Positions 1-5,956 of a DNA stretch of 7,803 nucleotides are shown one piece after another. The notes beneath the pieces are model-generated. The model searched no databases. It was not told the origin of the DNA and saw nothing but the letters and a program-made list of their open reading frames with translations. The position numbers and the translations under genes were made by a program. The stretch comes from Gp6-AA40 sp035263125 (lineage in GTDB: Bacteria > Acidobacteriota > Vicinamibacteria > Vicinamibacterales > UBA2999), in contig DATFRP010000241.1 of NCBI GenBank assembly GCA_035263125.1, positions 1 to 7,803 on the forward strand, in the 5' to 3' direction. Numbering within the stretch: position 1 is the stretch's first letter; each line of letters starts with the position of its first letter.

Positions 1-2
1 TG

Positions 3-34
3 CGCGTTATGGGAAGTGCCGCGATCTGGTAAGC
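3..34 (+). repeat. Element 1 left terminal inverted repeat (32 bp)
   Basis: This is the perfect reverse complement of 3398-3429 over 32 bp; pairing stops at mismatches on both sides (positions 2 and 35). It contains the outer core motif TTATGGGAAGTG at 7-18, facing into the element. It probably marks the element boundary and the recombinase binding site. Confidence 0.93.
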
Positions 35-81
35 GTCCGCCGGCGACTGTCGCGGGGACGTTCAGTGCGGCGTGTTGTCGC

Positions 82-87
82 TTGACA
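82..87 (+). promoter_or_regulatory. Possible -35 box (TTGACA) for the rit1 operon
   Basis: An exact sigma70-type TTGACA lies 62 bp upstream of the ritA1 start, pointing into the operon. No convincing -10 box is found 16-18 bp downstream, where the sequence is GC-rich. The promoter is therefore weak, activator-dependent or not real. The inner recombinase-motif copy (88-99) abuts it directly, so a bound recombinase would be expected to cover it. Confidence 0.25.
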
Positions 88-99
88 CGCTTTCCATAA
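88..99 (-). repeat. Element 1 left inner core repeat
   Basis: Read on the minus strand this is TTATGGAAAGCG, identical over 12 bp to 3342-3353 at the other end and similar to the outer motif TTATGGGAAGTG (7-18). The left end thus carries two copies facing each other, 93 bp from edge to edge. This looks like a second binding site for one of the recombinases. Confidence 0.75.
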
Positions 100-108
100 C
101 GCGGTGGT

Positions 109-146
109 GCTCCTCCGCGGATCCCGATGCGGATCCGAGGAGGAGT
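109..146 (+). promoter_or_regulatory. Hairpin burying the ritA1 ribosome binding site
   Basis: Positions 110-124 pair with 131-145 (15 positions, one G-A mismatch at 117/138), with a 6-nt loop (125-130) and a possible G-U closing pair 109/146. The 3' arm contains the entire GAGGAGGAG Shine-Dalgarno tract (137-145) of the ATG at 149. In the mRNA the ribosome binding site would be fully paired, so ritA1 translation should be low unless the fold is opened or transcription starts inside the 5' arm. Similar occlusion of transposase start sites is known in IS10, IS50 and IS200. Confidence 0.7.
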
Positions 147-148
147 CC

Positions 149-1405
149 ATGCTTGAATCACTCCACGTTCGTCCGGACATCTGCGTCCGCCTGCGCTCTG
201 GACCGCTGGGCTCGTGGGTCGACCCCTTCGTCGACGCACTCGCGCAGGCGGGATACACGGCTGGCATGCGGCGACGCTACGTGCACGCCGCGGGCGTGTT
301 CAGCACGTGGTTATCCCGACACCGTATCGCCGTCGCAGACGTTGATGAACACGTCGTGGCGCGCTTCGTTTCTGGTCGGTCACGATGGCATCCTCCGTCA
401 CGGCCACGAGGACGGCTGAACGAACTCGTGACCGGTGTCCGCGGGTTTGCGACGTTCTTGTGGGCCCAGGGTGTTGCGAATCGCCAGTCGCGGGTAGCGC
501 GGGAGACCGATATTGATAGGTGGATCGGTGCCTTCATCACGCATCTCACCCGCGTGCGCGGCGCGGCGAGCGGGACACGTCGGATCTATGAGCGGTACGC
601 ACGGGGGCTCTTACAGGCGTGTTGGCCAGACGCACGGGTCGATTGGTCGGCGGTGACCGCCGAGCGCGTGGCCAGCTTCGTACGCACCCAGGTCGACACG
701 CTCAGTCGCACATCGAGTCGCGCGCCAGTCACGGCGGTCCGCAGTTTCGTGCGGTTCTTGGTGTCCAGCGGCGTCGTGCGGGTCGGGCTGGAAGGAGCCG
801 TTCCCACCGTCCGGCAATGGAAGTTCGGCACGCTCCCGCGCGCGCTCACGACCGCCGACGTGCAGCGGATCCTCCAGACGGTGGAAGCCACGACACCAGA
901 CGGGGCTCGCGACTACGCGATCCTGCTCCTTCTCAGTCGGCTCGGGTTGCGTGCCGGCGAAGTCGCGGCCCTCTGTGTCCGTGACATCGACTGGCGCGAG
1001 GGCTCCGTCCAGATCCGACCTGGCAAGACGGGCCGCGAGCGACGCTTGCCCCTGCCGCACGACGTCGGCGTGGCGCTCGTGCGCACGCTGAAAACGCGCC
1101 ACACTGGCGCCTCACGTGAGGCTGTGTTTCTTCGTGCTCGTCCTCCGTATCGTCCTCTGACCGCCGCGGCGATTACGTCGGTCGCGCAACGGGCCCTGCG
1201 TCGGGCGGACGTGACTATCGTGCGGCCCGGTGCGCACTCGTTTCGCCACACGGTCGCCTCGCAGCTCGTGCAACACGGCGTCAGCCTGAAAGCCGTGGCG
1301 GACGTCCTCGGACACGCGGAACTCGACACGACGGCCATCTACGCAAAGCTCGACGTCGCCACGCTCCTGACCGTCGCGCTGCCGTGGCCGGGAAGTGCGC
1401 AATGA
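149..1405 (+). CDS. ritA: RitA1, tyrosine recombinase, first gene of RIT element 1
   Basis: A site-specific tyrosine recombinase of 418 residues, expected to cut and rejoin DNA at the element ends through a covalent 3'-phosphotyrosine. The catalytic set is complete: R268 (GLRAGE), K293 (GKTGRER), H363 and R366 (HSFRH), H389 (LGHAELDTT) and Y398 (AIYAK). The catalytic domain covers about 230-418. Ahead of it are two successive helical SAM-like core-binding regions, about 26-75 and 125-205, instead of the usual one, which explains the length. The ATG at 149 is chosen because a strong GAGGAGGAG tract lies just upstream; the in-frame GTG at 104 has no ribosome binding site. The stop overlaps the ritB1 start (ATGA). 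It is clearly related to RitA2 (for example DIDWR and IYAK), but diverged. Assignment as RitA rests on order, size and the trio context. Confidence 0.93.
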   Translation: MLESLHVRPDICVRLRSGPLGSWVDPFVDALAQAGYTAGMRRRYVHAAGVFSTWLSRHRIAVADVDEHVVARFVSGRSRWHPPSRPRGRLNELVTGVRGFATFLWAQGVANRQSRVARETDIDRWIGAFITHLTRVRGAASGTRRIYERYARGLLQACWPDARVDWSAVTAERVASFVRTQVDTLSRTSSRAPVTAVRSFVRFLVSSGVVRVGLEGAVPTVRQWKFGTLPRALTTADVQRILQTVEATTPDGARDYAILLLLSRLGLRAGEVAALCVRDIDWREGSVQIRPGKTGRERRLPLPHDVGVALVRTLKTRHTGASREAVFLRARPPYRPLTAAAITSVAQRALRRADVTIVRPGAHSFRHTVASQLVQHGVSLKAVADVLGHAELDTTAIYAKLDVATLLTVALPWPGSAQ

Positions 1406-2346
1406 GCCGCATCCTGTGGCAGGAACGCTGCGCCGAGTACGTCGCCCTGCGTCGCGCGCTGGGATTCACCATGCGACCGGACGAGCGTCTGCTCCGAGAG
1501 TTTGTCGACTTCGTGGAACGACAGCCCGAGTCCGCGGCGATGGCCCACCTGACGGTGACCTGGGCCACGCGCACGGGCGGCCCCGGGACGCAGGGGCGTC
1601 GCTTGAGTATCGCGCGGCAATTCCTCGTCTATGTGCAGGCCTTCGACACGGACGTCGCCGTGCCGGGCTCCGGCTTGCTGCCGAGCGTGCGCCGATCGCG
1701 TCCGCGCCTCCTGATCGAGCAGGATGTGACGCGCCTGATGGACGCCGCTCGAGGAGTCGGCCCGCGCGACGCGCTCCGACCCCAGACCGTCGCGACCTAC
1801 ATCGGGCTGTTGGCCAGCTGCGGATTGCGGGCCCAGGAAGCTATTCGTCTGACGTTAGAAGACGTAGCGCTCACGGCGACACCCCCGCGCCTGACGATTC
1901 GGCAGACGAAGTTCCGCAAATCGCGCCTCGTGCCGCTCCACGCGACCACGGCCGCTGCCTTGAACGCGTATGCCATCCGGCGGCACCAGCTGGGCTACGA
2001 CGGCCTGTGTGACGCGTTCTTCGTGTCCGAACGCGGCACGCCCTTGAACTACCACGTGATCGCCCGCACGTTCGTGGCGCTCGCGCGGCGCCTGGGCCTG
2101 CGCGGCCCAGCCGGCACGCGGGGCATGAGCCTCCATCACCTGCGCCACTCATTCGCAGTCGCCCGACTGGCCGCGTGGGCGGAGGCCGGTGACGACACCC
2201 GCGACCGCCTGCCGGCGCTCGCGACCTATCTGGGCCACGCACGGCCGCAGGACACGTACTGGTATTTGACGGCCGCCCCCCAGGTGCTGGAAGCCGCCGC
2301 CGCCCGCTTCGAAGCGTTCGCCGATTTCGGGAGGGTGACGCCATGA
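1402..2346 (+). CDS. ritB: RitB1, tyrosine recombinase, second gene of RIT element 1
   Basis: A tyrosine recombinase of 314 residues with a single N-terminal core-binding domain (about 5-88) and a catalytic domain (about 105-290). The complete active site is visible: R143 (GLRAQE), K170 (QTKFRKSR), H245 and R248 (HHLRH), H279 (YLGHARPQD) and Y288 (TYWYL). The TKFRKSRLVPLH and TYWYL blocks are shared with RitB2 and set this subfamily apart from RitA and RitC. The ATG at 1402 overlaps the ritA1 stop as ATGA and has a GGGAAG tract six bases upstream; the earlier in-frame GTG at 1384 would lie inside ritA1. The overlap suggests translational coupling. The protein presumably works with RitA1 and RitC1 on the element ends; its separate job cannot be read from sequence. 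Confidence 0.93.
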   Translation: MSRILWQERCAEYVALRRALGFTMRPDERLLREFVDFVERQPESAAMAHLTVTWATRTGGPGTQGRRLSIARQFLVYVQAFDTDVAVPGSGLLPSVRRSRPRLLIEQDVTRLMDAARGVGPRDALRPQTVATYIGLLASCGLRAQEAIRLTLEDVALTATPPRLTIRQTKFRKSRLVPLHATTAAALNAYAIRRHQLGYDGLCDAFFVSERGTPLNYHVIARTFVALARRLGLRGPAGTRGMSLHHLRHSFAVARLAAWAEAGDDTRDRLPALATYLGHARPQDTYWYLTAAPQVLEAAAARFEAFADFGRVTP

Positions 2347-3341
2347 GCGCAGCCCTCGCCCTTGGTCGCCTGGTCCGCGCGTTCTTCACGGAACATCTGC
2401 TGCAACAGAAACAGGTCAGCCCGCAAACCGTGGCCGCCTATCGCGACACGGTTCGGCTCCTCTTGACCTTCCTGCAGCAGCATCGTCACATCCCGCCTGA
2501 TCAGGTCACGCTCGACGATCTCGACGTGCCAGTCATCCTCGCCTTTCTCGACTATCTCGAAACGGATCGGCACAACAGCAGCCGGTCTCGCAATGCGCGT
2601 CTCGCCGCGCTCCGGTCGTTCTTTCGCTTCGTGGCATTCCGCTGTCCGGATCGGCTGGAGGTGACGACCCGCGTCTTAGCGATCCCGCGCAAGAAGACCA
2701 CGCGGCGCGTGGTCCACTTTCTCACCCGTGCGGAGATGGAGGCGCTCTTGACCACCTGCAACCTCGACACATGGAAGGGTCGCCGCGATCACGCGCTCCT
2801 GCTCACGCTGTACAACACCGGCGCCCGCGTCTCCGAGCTGGTCGGATTGCGGCGCTCCCAGGTGCAGTTTGGCCCCAGCACGGTCGTGCAGCTGGTGGGC
2901 AAGGGCCGGAAAGAACGCGCGGTGCCCCTCTGGAAGCGAACGGGCCGCGTGCTGCGGGCCTGGTTTGATGAACTCGGCGACGCGACGCCTGACGTCGCCT
3001 TCCCCAACGCACTCGGCACCCGGCTCACGCGGCACGGCGTGGCCTACCTCTTACGTGACGTCGCGAAACGAGCCCAAACGATTTGCTCGAGTCTAACGAC
3101 CAAACACGTGTCGCCTCATGTGATTCGGCACGCGACTGCGATGCACCTATTACAGGCGGGCGTCGATCTCGCGACGATCGCCCTCTGGCTCGGACACGAG
3201 CGGCTGGAGACCACCCACCTCTACCTCGAAGCCGATCTCGAATCAAAAGAGCGCGCGTTGAAGCATCTCGCGCCATTGGGGTCGCCGGCCCGCCGCTTCA
3301 AGGCCGACGAGTCGCTGCTCGCCTTCCTGACCAGCCTCTGA
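2343..3341 (+). CDS. ritC: RitC1, tyrosine recombinase, third gene of RIT element 1
   Basis: A tyrosine recombinase of 332 residues, the most XerC/XerD-like of the trio in size and layout. The N-terminal core-binding domain (about 10-105) includes SRNARLAALRSFFRF, shared almost unchanged with RitC2. The catalytic domain (about 120-310) has R162 (GARVSEL), K187 (GKGRKER), H259 and R262 (HVIRH), H285 (WLGHERLET) and Y294 (THLYLEAD), so it is complete. The ATG at 2343 overlaps the ritB1 stop (ATGA) and is preceded by GGGAGG at 2329-2334. The inner right core repeat begins at the very next base after the stop. The isolated order of three recombinases argues against a chromosomal Xer role. Confidence 0.93.
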   Translation: MSAALALGRLVRAFFTEHLLQQKQVSPQTVAAYRDTVRLLLTFLQQHRHIPPDQVTLDDLDVPVILAFLDYLETDRHNSSRSRNARLAALRSFFRFVAFRCPDRLEVTTRVLAIPRKKTTRRVVHFLTRAEMEALLTTCNLDTWKGRRDHALLLTLYNTGARVSELVGLRRSQVQFGPSTVVQLVGKGRKERAVPLWKRTGRVLRAWFDELGDATPDVAFPNALGTRLTRHGVAYLLRDVAKRAQTICSSLTTKHVSPHVIRHATAMHLLQAGVDLATIALWLGHERLETTHLYLEADLESKERALKHLAPLGSPARRFKADESLLAFLTSL

Positions 3342-3353
3342 TTATGGAAAGCG
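3342..3353 (+). repeat. Element 1 right inner core repeat
   Basis: TTATGGAAAGCG, the exact 12-bp inverse of 88-99, starts immediately after the ritC1 stop. Together with the outer motif inside 3398-3429 it forms a facing pair spanning 84 bp, matching the arrangement of the left end. Confidence 0.75.
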
Positions 3354-3366
3354 CACGACGGCGCTT
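3349..3366 (+). terminator. Weak hairpin after ritC1
   Basis: AAGCGC (3349-3354) and GCGCTT (3361-3366) form a 6-bp stem with a 6-nt loop just downstream of the ritC1 stop. No T-run follows, so it is not a typical intrinsic terminator. It overlaps the inner core repeat and may be a by-product of it. Confidence 0.25.
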
Positions 3367-3397
3367 GGCCCGGTCACCACCGACTCCTTCCGCTATT

Positions 3398-3429
3398 GCT
3401 TACCAGATCGCGGCACTTCCCATAACGCG
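3398..3429 (-). repeat. Element 1 right terminal inverted repeat (32 bp)
   Basis: This is the perfect inverse of 3-34 and contains the outer core motif (TTATGGGAAGTG on the minus strand, 3414-3425). The flank beyond it continues towards the istB remnant. Confidence 0.93.
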
Positions 3430-3464
3430 TGAATCTGGACCGACACGAATCGCCGAGCGCCAGG

Positions 3465-3656
3465 TTATGTCTTGGGCTTCGGAGAAGGCTGCGACTTCGG
3501 CGCCTGTTTGGCCTTCTGGGCCTGCTCGGCTTCCCGCTTGCGGTAAGACTCGCCTTCGATCGTGATGATCTCGGCGTGGTGCGTCAGTCGATCAATCAAC
3601 GCGACCGCACAGGCGGCATTGGGGAAGACGGTATCCCACTGCTTGAACGGTAAGTT
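3465..3656 (-). pseudogene. istB: istB 3' fragment (left), IS21-family helper ATPase remnant
   Basis: Read on the minus strand, 63 codons and a TAA stop encode the C-terminal end of an IstB-like IS21 transposition helper. Recognisable blocks are NLPFKQWDTVF, LIDRLTHHAEI and GESYRKR, followed by a Lys/Gln/Pro-rich tail. The ATPase core (Walker motifs) is missing. The reading frame enters element 2 at 3656 and meets an in-frame TGA at once (positions 3663-3665), so the gene is cut by the inverted repeat of element 2. IstB normally assists the IstA transposase in target choice; no istA is in the window. The protein differs from the istB fragment on the other side of element 2, so the two are not halves of one gene. 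Confidence 0.85.
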
Positions 3657-3683
3657 GAATGCTCAGCGTATTGTTACGCGGAG
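3654..3683 (+). repeat. Element 2 left terminal inverted repeat (30 bp)
   Basis: It matches the inverse of 7001-7030 at 29 of 30 positions (mismatch at 3672). The inner part holds the core motif TTACGCGGAG (3674-3683). The outer part, GTTGAATGCTCAGCGTAT, ends with the first visible codon (Asn) of the left istB remnant. Confidence 0.9.
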
Positions 3684-3746
3684 TTGACCGACGACACTCT
3701 GGCAAATCCGTCGTTCTTTCCTGAAGATCAGCGCATCGTGTAGACG

Positions 3747-3762
3747 ATTCCACTTCGCATAA
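3747..3762 (-). repeat. Element 2 left inner core repeat
   Basis: On the minus strand this is TTATGCGAAGTGGAAT, matching 6944-6959 at 14 of 16 positions. With the outer motif at 3674-3683 it forms the facing pair also seen in element 1, spanning 89 bp. It lies between the terminal repeat and the ritA2 start, where a bound recombinase could also affect transcription. Confidence 0.7.
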
Positions 3763-3763
3763 T

Positions 3764-3812
3764 CGTGACGTCGCTTCTCGGTCCGCAGACATCATCGAAG
3801 GAGGACGTCATG
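3764..3812 (+). promoter_or_regulatory. Hairpin pairing the ritA2 start codon
   Basis: Positions 3764-3772 (core GACGTC) can pair with 3804-3812 (GACGTC followed by the ATG) in nine consecutive pairs, one of them G-U. All three bases of the start codon are paired. An inner CTTC/GAAG pairing (3774-3777 with 3797-3800) would cover part of the GAAGGAGGA Shine-Dalgarno tract (3797-3805). The loop is large, so the fold is less certain than the element 1 hairpin. Confidence 0.45.
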
Positions 3813-5054
3813 CTCTCAGACTTCTTTGAGGCAGGGTGGCGTATTCGTACGCTTCGGGAAGGGCCCGCCGGCGCACTGCTGGAAGGCTTCGCGGGCGCGT
3901 TGTCGGATCTGCAATACGCCACGATTACCGGTCGCAAGCCTCTCCGCTCGGCGGAGCATTTCATGGACTGGACCCAGCGGCACGGGCTGGCCGTTCCCAG
4001 CGTGAACGCGGAGGCACTCGATCGATTCGCGCGCCACCTGGCTCGATGCCGATGCCCGTACGCTCACGCGAATCGGATCGAAGTGCTCAAGGGCGCACGG
4101 GTCTTTGCGACCTACCTGCGAGACGAGCACGTGATCGCGGCGTCCGCGCTGGATCAGGAGGTGCCGGAGCCGGTCCTTCTGGCGGAGTTCTCAGCGTGGA
4201 TGCGTCAGCAACGAAGCACCTGTGCAACGACCCTCGCGAATTACAGCCGTCCCATTCGCGACATGCTGCGCCAGCTAGGTGAGGCGCCGAGCCGCTGGGA
4301 TGTCCACCAGCTCCGCGCGTTCGTCTTGGAGAAGACTCGCAGCTCCGGCTGGGCCGCGGCCAAGTGTTGCACGACGGCTCTTCGCATGTTCCTGCGCTTC
4401 CTGATTGCCGGCGGCCACTGTGCCGTGGGCTTCGACGCCGCGATCCCCACCGTCGCCCACTGGCGGCTCAGTGCCCTGCCGCGGTACTTCCAACCGGCGG
4501 AGGTCGAGCGCGTGATCGCCTCGTGCGATGACACATCGCCCGTCGGTCGGCGCGATCGCGCGATTCTCCTCCTGCTGGCCCGCCTCGGGTTGCGGGCGGG
4601 GGATATCGTGCAGCTGCGCCTGGGTGACATCGACTGGCGGGACGCCTGGATTCGGGTGTCCGGGAAACGTCGCCGTCCGACGCACTTGCCGCTGAGCCAG
4701 GAGGTGGGGCAGGCGATCGTCACCTATCTGCAAAACGGGCGGCCTCGGACCGCCACCGATGCGGTATTTGTCACCTGCCGGGCGCCCTTTCGTCCGTTCG
4801 GCTCGCACTGCGCGGTCTCCGTCATTGTCGACCGGGCCCTGAGCCGCGCCGGCGTGACCCGCCCCAGCCGCGGGGCCGCCCATTTGCTCCGCCACTCGCT
4901 CGCGACATCGATGTTGCGGGAGGGCGGCTCGCTCCAAGACATCGCGGCCGTCCTGCGGCATCGGTCGATCCAGACGACGCAGATCTACGCGAAGGTCGAC
5001 GTGACCGCTCTCCAGTCAATTGCGCAACCGTGGCCGGAGGTGCAGCCATGCTGA
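3810..5054 (+). CDS. ritA: RitA2, tyrosine recombinase, first gene of RIT element 2
   Basis: A tyrosine recombinase of 414 residues, the counterpart of RitA1. Active-site residues are R262 (GLRAGD), K286 (GKRRR), H358 and R361 (HLLRH), H384 (VLRHRSIQTT) and Y393 (QIYAK). The second histidine box has Arg-His in place of the common Gly-His, a tolerated change next to the catalytic residue. As in RitA1, two SAM-like helical regions (about 27-76 and 127-201) precede the catalytic domain (from about 225). The ATG at 3810 has GAAGGAGGA upstream with a 5-nt gap from GGAGG; the upstream in-frame start at 3765 has no such site. It overlaps ritB2 by 7 bp. Presumed role: strand exchange at the element ends together with RitB2 and RitC2. 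Confidence 0.93.
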   Translation: MLSDFFEAGWRIRTLREGPAGALLEGFAGALSDLQYATITGRKPLRSAEHFMDWTQRHGLAVPSVNAEALDRFARHLARCRCPYAHANRIEVLKGARVFATYLRDEHVIAASALDQEVPEPVLLAEFSAWMRQQRSTCATTLANYSRPIRDMLRQLGEAPSRWDVHQLRAFVLEKTRSSGWAAAKCCTTALRMFLRFLIAGGHCAVGFDAAIPTVAHWRLSALPRYFQPAEVERVIASCDDTSPVGRRDRAILLLLARLGLRAGDIVQLRLGDIDWRDAWIRVSGKRRRPTHLPLSQEVGQAIVTYLQNGRPRTATDAVFVTCRAPFRPFGSHCAVSVIVDRALSRAGVTRPSRGAAHLLRHSLATSMLREGGSLQDIAAVLRHRSIQTTQIYAKVDVTALQSIAQPWPEVQPC

Positions 5055-5956
5055 CGGATCTCGTCACGATGTACCTCGCGATCCGCCGCGCCGCTGGATT
5101 TGTCTTGAGGTGCGAAGATTTCCAGTTGAAGAGCTTCGCCACGTTCTCGGCGGCAAGAGGCCAGCAGCACGTGACCGCCGATCTCGCGATTGAATGGGCC
5201 GGCTGCGCTTCGTCGATGGCGCAACGCGCGCGTCGGCTCGGGACCATCATTCGGTTCGCGCGATACGCGCGGGCCGAGGACCCACGCCATCAAGTCCCGT
5301 CGCCGATCTTTGGCGCCGAGAAATTGCCACGGCGGGCGCCGTACATCCTGACGCTGGACCAGATCCGCCAGCTGATCGAGGCCGCCTCCCGGTTGGGCTA
5401 TCGGACGCTCCGGCGCGCGACCTACAGCACCCTGTTCGCGCTGCTGGCGTGCACGGGCCTGCGGGTGTCTGAGGCGATTCGCTTGCGTTTCGATGACATC
5501 ACGCCTGATGGCTTGGTGATTCGACGCACGAAATTCCGCAAGAGTCGCCTGGTCCCCTTGCACGACACCGCACGAACGGGGCTCGAACGCTACCTCCAGC
5601 AGCGAGGACCGTATGCGCCGTTCGACGATCACATCTTCGTCTCGATCCGGAGAAAACCGCTCCTGCCGGCCGATGTGGACATGGCCTTCCGCACCGCGGC
5701 GAAACAGATCGGGCTGCCGCATGGGCGCGGCCGTCCGCGTCCCACTCCCCACTCCTTGCGCCATGCCTTCGCGGTCAGGGCTTTGCAAACCTGCCCGGCC
5801 GGCCGCGATGCGATCACCCGGCACATGGTCGCCCTCGCGACTTACCTCGGCCACAGCAACATCGCCAATACCTATTGGTACCTGGAAGCCGTGCCGGATC
5901 TGATGCGGGACATTGCGGAGCAGGCCGAACGCCTAGCCATGGCGGGGGGATCATGA
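5048..5956 (+). CDS. ritB: RitB2, tyrosine recombinase, second gene of RIT element 2
   Basis: A tyrosine recombinase of 302 residues with the same subfamily blocks as RitB1: TKFRKSRLVPLH and TYWYL. The active site is complete: R139 (GLRVSE), K162 (RTKFRKS), H235 and R238 (HSLRH), H269 (YLGHSNIAN) and Y278 (TYWYL). The N-terminal core-binding domain is about 1-85 and the catalytic domain about 95-285. The ATG at 5048 is preferred because GGAGG (5036-5040) lies 7 nt upstream; the GTG at 5030 lies deeper inside ritA2. The start overlaps the ritA2 end by 7 bp and the stop overlaps the ritC2 start (ATGA), so translation is probably coupled along the trio. Confidence 0.93.
   Translation: MLTDLVTMYLAIRRAAGFVLRCEDFQLKSFATFSAARGQQHVTADLAIEWAGCASSMAQRARRLGTIIRFARYARAEDPRHQVPSPIFGAEKLPRRAPYILTLDQIRQLIEAASRLGYRTLRRATYSTLFALLACTGLRVSEAIRLRFDDITPDGLVIRRTKFRKSRLVPLHDTARTGLERYLQQRGPYAPFDDHIFVSIRRKPLLPADVDMAFRTAAKQIGLPHGRGRPRPTPHSLRHAFAVRALQTCPAGRDAITRHMVALATYLGHSNIANTYWYLEAVPDLMRDIAEQAERLAMAGGS

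Larger units (their letters stand above)
3..3429 (+). mobile_element. RIT (recombinase in trio) element 1, complete
   Basis: A self-contained unit of about 3.4 kb with three consecutive, overlapping genes for different tyrosine recombinases, enclosed by a perfect 32-bp inverted repeat. Three adjacent tyrosine recombinase genes of different subfamilies between inverted repeats is the defining organisation of RIT elements. No cargo gene is present: only about 146 bp precede the ritA start and about 88 bp follow the ritC stop. All three active sites are complete. Just 2 bp of left flank are visible, so the insertion target cannot be reconstructed. The right flank is the region downstream of an istB remnant. 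The outermost 4 bp on both sides are CGCG. Confidence 0.9.

Noticed and set aside
104..148. GTG start at 104 for ritA1 and other early in-frame starts (1384, 3765, 5030, 5875)
   Set aside because: None has a ribosome binding site to match those of the chosen ATGs, and three of them lie inside the preceding gene. The 104 start lies beside the 5' arm of the leader hairpin.
3396..3426. Junction promoter formed when element 1 circularises (TTGCTT to CATAAC, 19-bp gap)
   Set aside because: Both boxes are poor matches and the spacing is too long; the resemblance is not beyond chance.
3429..3653. 74-residue plus-strand open frame (3429-3653) between the two elements
   Set aside because: The opposite strand encodes a clear IstB C-terminus over the same bases, so the plus-strand frame is a shadow.
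4275..5854. Long minus-strand open frames at 4275-4961 and 4985-5854, with others such as 611-1102 opposite ritA1
   Set aside because: They lie opposite complete recombinase genes, are rich in Arg/Pro/Gly/Ala from GC-rich DNA, and show no recognisable motifs. They are shadows.
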